NCBI GenBank assembly: GCA_039679805.1
Contig: JBDKUD010000115.1
Coordinates: 1 to 9,252, forward strand
Length of the DNA: 9,252 nt
Source of the DNA: JBDKUD01 sp039679805
Lineage (GTDB): Bacteria; Bacillota; Syntrophomonadia; Syntrophomonadales; Syntrophomonadaceae
Direction: 5' to 3'
Shown here: piece after piece, positions 5,629 to 9,252 of the stretch
Layout of the letters: the number at the start of each line of letters is the position of its first letter
How positions within the stretch are numbered: position 1 is the first letter of the stretch
The notes under the pieces: model-generated
Seen by the model: only the letters and a program-made list of their open reading frames with translations
What the model was told of the DNA's origin: nothing
The model's database searches: none
Program-made: the position numbers and the translations under genes

Positions 5629-7470
5629 TTATAATACTATCTCCACTTGGTATTTTTCCAACCACCGGTTTACTAATAGAAGGTAAGCCATATACTGAGT
5701 ATCTCCCATTAGTTGCCCAAACCATGGGTTTTCAAAATAGGTTTTTCCCGAAGCAGCAATAGCTTTTATTTCCTTGATCTCCATTAATGGTAACAATGGA
5801 GATGTTGAGGTATTTAACATTTTGAGAAATCTTTCCCGAACAGCATTTGCATACTGAGGATTATGAGTTTTCGGATACGGACTTTTTGGTCTATAAAGTA
5901 CATCATCAGGAAGCAATCCTCTTAATGCACGTCTTAAAATACCTTTAGCCATTCCATCACAGTTTTTTATTTTCCAGGGTATATTCCATACATATTCAAC
6001 CAGACGGTGATCACTAAAAGGTACCCTGACCTCCAGTCCCCAGGCCATACTCATGCGATCTTTACGGTCTAATAAGGTAGGCATAAAGCGCGTAATGTTA
6101 AAATAGAACAACTGCCGTATACGAGCTTCCGTTTCATCCTCTCCATCTAGTCCCGGCACTTCGGAAATAGCCTGCTGAAAGCGCTCTTGCAGGTATTCCT
6201 CCGGACTGATTCTATTTGTAAGCCAGGGGGCCAGAAATTCAGTCCTTTGTTTCACCATCCTTATCCAGGGAAAATATTCTGTATTGGAAGGCAACTGTCT
6301 GAACCATGGGTAACCCCCAAAGACTTCATCAGCGCATTCACCTGAAAGTCCTACCACTACTTGCTTACGTATTTCCCGGCAAAACAGGTATAGTGAAGAA
6401 TCAATATCAGTCATTCCCGGCAAATCATTGGCATGCAGTGATGACTCTAATGCTTCAGCCAGCTCACGATTATCAATCAGTATATAACTATGATCACTGC
6501 CAATATGATCTGCTACTCGCTTTACCCAGGGATAATCCGCAGTAGTTTCGAAACTGTTGGGTAAGAAGAATTTATCATTATCAATGTAATCAACCGAAAA
6601 AGTCTTAAGGTTGCTGCCGCCCTCAAGAGCTAAGGCTGCCAAGGCCGAGATGGCACTTGAATCCAGTCCGCCGGAAAGCAGTGTACATACCGGAACATCA
6701 GCACTTAGCTGCCGGGATACTGTATCTTGCAATAATTCCCGCAGGTGTACGGCGGTTGTATCCAGGTCCTCGGTATGGTTTTGACTATTCAATTCCCAAT
6801 ACTTTTTCACTTTAATACCATCCCGGTTGAATATTAAATATCTTCCGGGTCGCAATTCGGTTATACCTTTGAAAACACCCTCACCAGGCGTTCGTGCCGG
6901 TCCCATGATAAATATTTCTGCCAGACCTCCTGCATCAACCTGGGCTTTAATTTGCGGGTGAACAAGCAGCGCTTTTAATTCAGAAGCAAACCATAACGAG
7001 CCGCCTTTTAAAGTATAGAATAAGGGTTTCACCCCCAGGCGATCACGGGCCATAAAAAGCTGCTGGGCATTTTTATCCCATATTGCAAAGGCGAAAATTC
7101 CGTTTAAATGCTGTAAACACTCTGCTCCCCATTCCATATAGGCAGTTAGAAGTACTTCTGTATCGGAATTCCGTGTTTTAAAGCTATATCCCCGGGTTTT
7201 GAGTACCTGGCGAATCTCAGCGGTATTATACAGTTCCCCATTATAAATAATGGTAAATTCGTTTCCTTTATGAGTGCGTGTCATCGGTTGCCCACCGCCC
7301 TCAGGGTCAACTACAATAAGGCGGCGGTGGCCAAGGGCAGCATGTTCAGATAAAAAGGCCCCCGCCGCATCAGGCCCCCGATGATTTAATGTATTGGCCA
7401 TAGTGTTTATTACTTCATTCTGTCTGCTCAAGTCCTTGTTAAAATCTATCCATCCAGCTATTCCACACAT
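5629..7470 (-). CDS. asnB: Glutamine-hydrolysing asparagine synthetase
   Basis: This enzyme makes asparagine from aspartate, ATP and glutamine in the cytoplasm. It has 613 residues, the full length of bacterial AsnB/AsnO proteins. The N-terminal class II glutaminase domain begins MCGIAGW, so Cys2 becomes the N-terminal nucleophile. It also has HRGPD (30-34), Arg49 and NGELYN (77-82). The synthetase domain has the pyrophosphate-binding loop SGGLDSS (266-272), GLSGECADEVFGGYPWF, and the later DRMSMAWGLEVRVPFSD segment. The start is fixed by the catalytic Cys. ATG lies 10 nt after AGGGGG. Upstream and on the same strand is speB, 125 nt away. A strong terminator hairpin fills most of that gap and ends 3 nt before the ribosome binding site, so expression probably depends on read-through or attenuation. 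A role in modifying cell wall or other substrates, known for some paralogues, cannot be excluded. Confidence 0.95.
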   Translation of the reverse strand: MCGIAGWIDFNKDLSRQNEVINTMANTLNHRGPDAAGAFLSEHAALGHRRLIVVDPEGGGQPMTRTHKGNEFTIIYNGELYNTAEIRQVLKTRGYSFKTRNSDTEVLLTAYMEWGAECLQHLNGIFAFAIWDKNAQQLFMARDRLGVKPLFYTLKGGSLWFASELKALLVHPQIKAQVDAGGLAEIFIMGPARTPGEGVFKGITELRPGRYLIFNRDGIKVKKYWELNSQNHTEDLDTTAVHLRELLQDTVSRQLSADVPVCTLLSGGLDSSAISALAALALEGGSNLKTFSVDYIDNDKFFLPNSFETTADYPWVKRVADHIGSDHSYILIDNRELAEALESSLHANDLPGMTDIDSSLYLFCREIRKQVVVGLSGECADEVFGGYPWFRQLPSNTEYFPWIRMVKQRTEFLAPWLTNRISPEEYLQERFQQAISEVPGLDGEDETEARIRQLFYFNITRFMPTLLDRKDRMSMAWGLEVRVPFSDHRLVEYVWNIPWKIKNCDGMAKGILRRALRGLLPDDVLYRPKSPYPKTHNPQYANAVRERFLKMLNTSTSPLLPLMEIKEIKAIAASGKTYFENPWFGQLMGDTQYMAYLLLVNRWLEKYQVEIVL

Positions 7471-7489
7471 ATATATTCATCCCCCTGTT

Positions 7490-7538
7490 AAAAATAAAAA
7501 AATGACGCTCCCGGGGAACTAACCCCTGAGGCGCCATT
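7490..7538 (-). terminator. Strong hairpin terminator abutting the asnB ribosome binding site
   Basis: On the minus strand, a 16-position stem runs from AATGGCGCCTCAGGGG (7538-7523) to CCCCGGGAGCGTCATT (7516-7501), with 14 positions paired counting two G-U pairs, and loop TTAGTT. The stem is followed by TTTTTATTTTT. It terminates speB transcripts, or acts as an attenuator for asnB, since only 3 nt separate the T run from AGGGGG (7486-7481). The CCCC of the 3' arm could alternatively pair with GGGG of that ribosome binding site. Confidence 0.85.
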
Positions 7539-7561
7539 GCCTGTGATATATTATTATGTGG

Positions 7562-7587
7562 AAAAACCCAGAACGTGACTGGAAGTT
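7562..7587 (-). terminator. Weak second hairpin just after speB
   Basis: On the minus strand, AACTTCCAG pairs with CTGGGTT with a two-base bulge (TT), around loop TCACGTT. The T run GTTTTT overlaps the stem's end. It could be a minor terminator. AT-rich -10-like sequences (TAATAT, TATATC) follow between it and the strong hairpin, so a weak asnB promoter may lie here, but no good -35 box is visible. Confidence 0.3.
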
Positions 7588-7595
7588 GTTGTTAA

Positions 7596-8462
7596 TTAGT
7601 ATGCCAGCAATGCTTCGCGAATTATTTTCGCCCCTAAAATCGAGGTATTATCGCCCCTTTCGTATGGGGGTGAAATCTCTACTACATCAAAGCCTACAAT
7701 ATTAAGCTCTGCCAGCTCGTGAAGTGCCTGTAACAAATCCCGTGAGGAAAACCCGCCTGGTTCAGGAGTGCCTGTACCAGGAGCATACGCGGGATCAATT
7801 ACATCAATATCCAAGGTTAAATAAACCGGTCTCTGGCCCACCTTGGTCTTGACTTCAGACAAAACTGATATTAATTGGTCCAAATAAAGGTTGCTCATTT
7901 CGGAAGCATATTCCATTTCTTCTCTGGTTCCAGATCTTATCCCCAATTGAAATAGGTTGCCCTTTCCTACCTGCTCAACAATATGTCTCATAACTGAAGC
8001 GTGGGAAAGAGTTTCTCCCAGATAGTCAGTTCTTAAATCTGCATGAGCATCCATTTGAATAACTACCAATTCAGGGTACCTTTCCCGATATGCCTTTACT
8101 ACCGGCAAAGTTACCAAATGTTCTCCGCCAATAGAAAATATTTTCTTATTGGCAGCCAGAAGCTCTTGCACCACGGCTTCCACTCGGCGCAGGCTTTCAA
8201 CTACATTTCCAAAAGGGATGATAACATCACCCGCATCAAAGAAATTGATCTCCTCCAGGGATTTATCCTGATATATACTATACTCTTCAATTCCTTCAGA
8301 AACCTCCCTTACCCGGTAAGGAGCCAGGCGGGTGCCCGGGCGAAAGCTGGTAGTTGCATCCATAGGAAGACCAATAATGACCTTATCACTTTCAGAAAGC
8401 TTGTGACTGCTGCCCATAAAAATTGCCTTGCGTTCCAGCAATTCCATACCTTTAGTATCCAT
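7596..8462 (-). CDS. speB: Agmatinase-like ureohydrolase
   Basis: The protein belongs to the arginase/agmatinase family of binuclear manganese hydrolases. The length of 288 residues matches Gram-positive SpeB, which cleaves agmatine to putrescine and urea. The metal ligands are all visible: His115 in SIGGEH, Asp138, His140 and Asp142 in MDAHAD, and Asp218 and Asp220 in LTLDIDVIDP. The family segment GTGTPEPGG follows, then FDVVEISPPYE near the C-terminus. ATG lies 7 nt after AGGTGG. Agmatinase is the favoured reading from overall resemblance to Bacillus-type SpeB, but related ureohydrolases (for example guanidino-acid hydrolases) share these motifs. In many Gram-positives speE lies directly upstream. 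Here the upstream neighbour is a divergent Mop-domain gene, with 215 nt between. The product feeds the same pathway as SpeD at the left edge. asnB follows on the same strand. Confidence 0.9.
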   Translation of the reverse strand: MDTKGMELLERKAIFMGSSHKLSESDKVIIGLPMDATTSFRPGTRLAPYRVREVSEGIEEYSIYQDKSLEEINFFDAGDVIIPFGNVVESLRRVEAVVQELLAANKKIFSIGGEHLVTLPVVKAYRERYPELVVIQMDAHADLRTDYLGETLSHASVMRHIVEQVGKGNLFQLGIRSGTREEMEYASEMSNLYLDQLISVLSEVKTKVGQRPVYLTLDIDVIDPAYAPGTGTPEPGGFSSRDLLQALHELAELNIVGFDVVEISPPYERGDNTSILGAKIIREALLAY

Positions 8463-8621
8463 ATTTAACCCACCTGTCCCAGTTTCTTCAGTACAAACGT
8501 CGGTAATTAAAGGTTAGCGTTATCCCTCTAGACTTTATTTGCACAATAGATTTATTATAAACAAACCAAAAATAAAAATAAAATATTTTTTGAACTGTAG
8601 GATAGCTGAAGCAAAATCAAA

Positions 8622-8650
8622 TTGTTCTATTATTTTTTATTTTTTAACAT
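8622..8650 (+). promoter_or_regulatory. Possible promoter for the Mop-domain gene
   Basis: TTGTTC (8622-8627) and TAACAT (8645-8650) are 17 nt apart, a weak match. The 215-nt gap 8463-8677 is AT-rich and must also hold the leftward speB promoter. A TATAAT (8559-8554, minus strand) is the best -10 candidate for speB, with only a poor -35 (TTTATT). Confidence 0.35.
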
Positions 8651-8677
8651 AAACTATACAAAAAAGGAGGCTCTTTA

Positions 8678-8893
8678 ATGCGAATTAGTGATCCTAATAA
8701 ATTGGTAGGTAAAGTAATTGATATTAAATCAGGGCCGGATATGACCCATATAACCGTTGATGTTGGCGATCAAGCGGTTACTTCCACTATTACCTCTTCT
8801 GCAGCAGAAGATATGAATTTGCATAAAGGTGATGAAGTCTTTACTCTTTTTAACTCTACATCTGTTTCTCTAATTAAAGATACTAAAAATTAA
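8678..8893 (+). CDS. Small TOBE/Mop-domain (molbindin-like) protein with divergent ligand residues
   Basis: This 71-residue protein has the size and layout of single-domain molbindins (Mop), which form hexamers and store molybdate or tungstate in the cytoplasm. The Mop pattern is visible: an N-terminal RISxxNKLVGKVIDI strand, VTSTITSSAAEDM, and KGDEVFTLFNSTSVSLIK at the end. Two residues expected for oxyanion binding are different. The SARN motif reads SDPN, so its Arg is Pro. The Lys of the KxTxV motif is Asn (NSTSV). Binding of molybdate is therefore uncertain, and another ligand or a purely structural role is possible. ATG lies 7 nt after a perfect AAGGAGG. The gene stands alone between a divergent speB and a long hairpin. 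No molybdate transporter or molybdoenzyme gene is in the window. Confidence 0.85.
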   Translation: MRISDPNKLVGKVIDIKSGPDMTHITVDVGDQAVTSTITSSAAEDMNLHKGDEVFTLFNSTSVSLIKDTKN

Positions 8894-8904
8894 TAATTAC
8901 TAAT

Positions 8905-8950
8905 GGAATAGAGACAACCCGGTGTATTAACACCGGGTTGTCTTTATTCC
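8905..8950. terminator. 20-bp stem-loop between the Mop gene and the converging LysR gene
   Basis: GGAATAGAGACAACCCGGTG (8905-8924) pairs along its whole length with 8931-8950 apart from one G-U, around loop TATTAA. The T-rich segment TCTTTATT is inside the 3' arm. If only the inner 13 bp (8912-8924 with 8931-8943) form first, the TTATT that follows could act as the release tract. Its symmetry and place between converging genes suggest a bidirectional terminator. A perfect palindrome, CAACATGTTG (8951-8960), follows directly. Confidence 0.75.
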
Positions 8951-8967
8951 CAACATGTTGAATGCTA

Positions 8968-9252
8968 TTACATGACAAGGTTTTTAAGCTCATCATATTT
9001 CTTGATAAAATCCAGGAAATTATTCACCGACTTACGCCGCGCTTTTTGTCGTGGATAAATTATATATATAAACCGCTGGGCATTGGGGGAATTAATTTTA
9101 AGAGCTTTTATTTTTCGATTAGAATCAATTTTCTTTATTGCCCAATCAGAAATAATGGATATTCCCATTCCTGATTCAACTGCAGCCAGGGCGGCCTCAG
9201 TACTGCCTGCTTCAATATATACGTTTAGTTCATCTTTCTTAATAGCATGCGC
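8968..9252 (-). CDS. LysR-family regulator, C-terminal part (start beyond window)
   Basis: The leftward frame is open from the window's right edge to TAA at 8970-8968, giving 94 codons. The visible part is the end of the effector-binding domain. VYIEAGSTEAALAAVESGMGISIISDWAIKKI is typical of LysR proteins, where the STEAxxxAVxxGxGIxxxS block borders the ligand pocket. It is followed by a basic C-terminus (FIYIIYPRQKARRKSVNNFLDFI) that matches the usual xxxxRxxSxxxxxFxxFL ending. The DNA-binding N-terminus and the start are outside the window, so ligand and target cannot be assigned. The block resembles CysB/CysL-like members, which often govern sulfur or oxyanion metabolism. This is only a weak hint, though the Mop-like neighbour is compatible with it. 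Confidence 0.88.
   Translation of the reverse strand, partial: AHAIKKDELNVYIEAGSTEAALAAVESGMGISIISDWAIKKIDSNRKIKALKINSPNAQRFIYIIYPRQKARRKSVNNFLDFIKKYDELKNLVM

Noticed and set aside
6306..6545. Rightward frame inside asnB
   Set aside because: It is a shadow of asnB without a ribosome binding site.
8043..8468. Rightward 141-codon frame opposite speB
   Set aside because: It is antisense to a gene with all metal-ligand motifs, with no ribosome binding site or recognisable product.
1..9252. CRISPR array, transposon, phage or defence island
   Set aside because: No regularly spaced repeats, transposase, integrase or restriction genes were seen. All recognised genes are housekeeping or regulatory.

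Overview
The window looks like chromosomal DNA of a low-GC Gram-positive anaerobe of the Clostridia type (Bacillota). This is inferred from strong AGGAGG-type ribosome binding sites, TTG and GTG starts, a T-box leader, rho-independent terminators, and a glutamate dehydrogenase that keeps the Clostridium symbiosum residue numbering through its catalytic core. The genus cannot be named from sequence alone. There is no sign of phage, insertion sequence, CRISPR array, rRNA or tRNA.

Layout from left to right. Positions 1-862 read leftward: the first 40 codons of S-adenosylmethionine decarboxylase (speD, cut by the window edge) with its own promoter, preceded by a MarR-family regulator whose promoter carries a likely auto-operator. 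Positions 1023-2320 read rightward: a T-box leader with a UGG (Trp) specifier controls trpS, whose product has a four-cysteine motif suggesting an Fe-S or metal site. Positions 2410-3978 hold gdhA, with a consensus sigma-A promoter, a hairpin at the start of its leader and a strong terminator. Positions 3997-4906 hold an IclR-family regulator with a palindrome at its promoter. Positions 5009-5552 hold an acidic 148-residue protein of unknown function. It ends in a bidirectional terminator shared with the leftward genes asnB (asparagine synthetase, 5629-7470) and speB (agmatinase-like, 7596-8462). A divergent small TOBE/Mop-domain gene (8678-8893) and the 3' end of a leftward LysR regulator (8968-9252) close the window.

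The common theme is nitrogen and amino-acid economy. GdhA makes glutamate from ammonium, AsnB moves glutamine nitrogen to asparagine, SpeB yields putrescine from agmatine, and SpeD supplies the aminopropyl donor for spermidine. TrpRS is tuned to tRNA-Trp charging. Local regulators (MarR, IclR, LysR) sit among them, but their targets can only be inferred.

No wholly new multi-gene system is evident. The points most worth a second look are the terminator that touches the asnB ribosome binding site (possible attenuator), the similar GACA...TGTC elements at the gdhA and iclR promoters, the Mop-like protein lacking the usual basic oxyanion ligands, the cysteine motif in TrpRS, and the unrecognised 148-residue protein.
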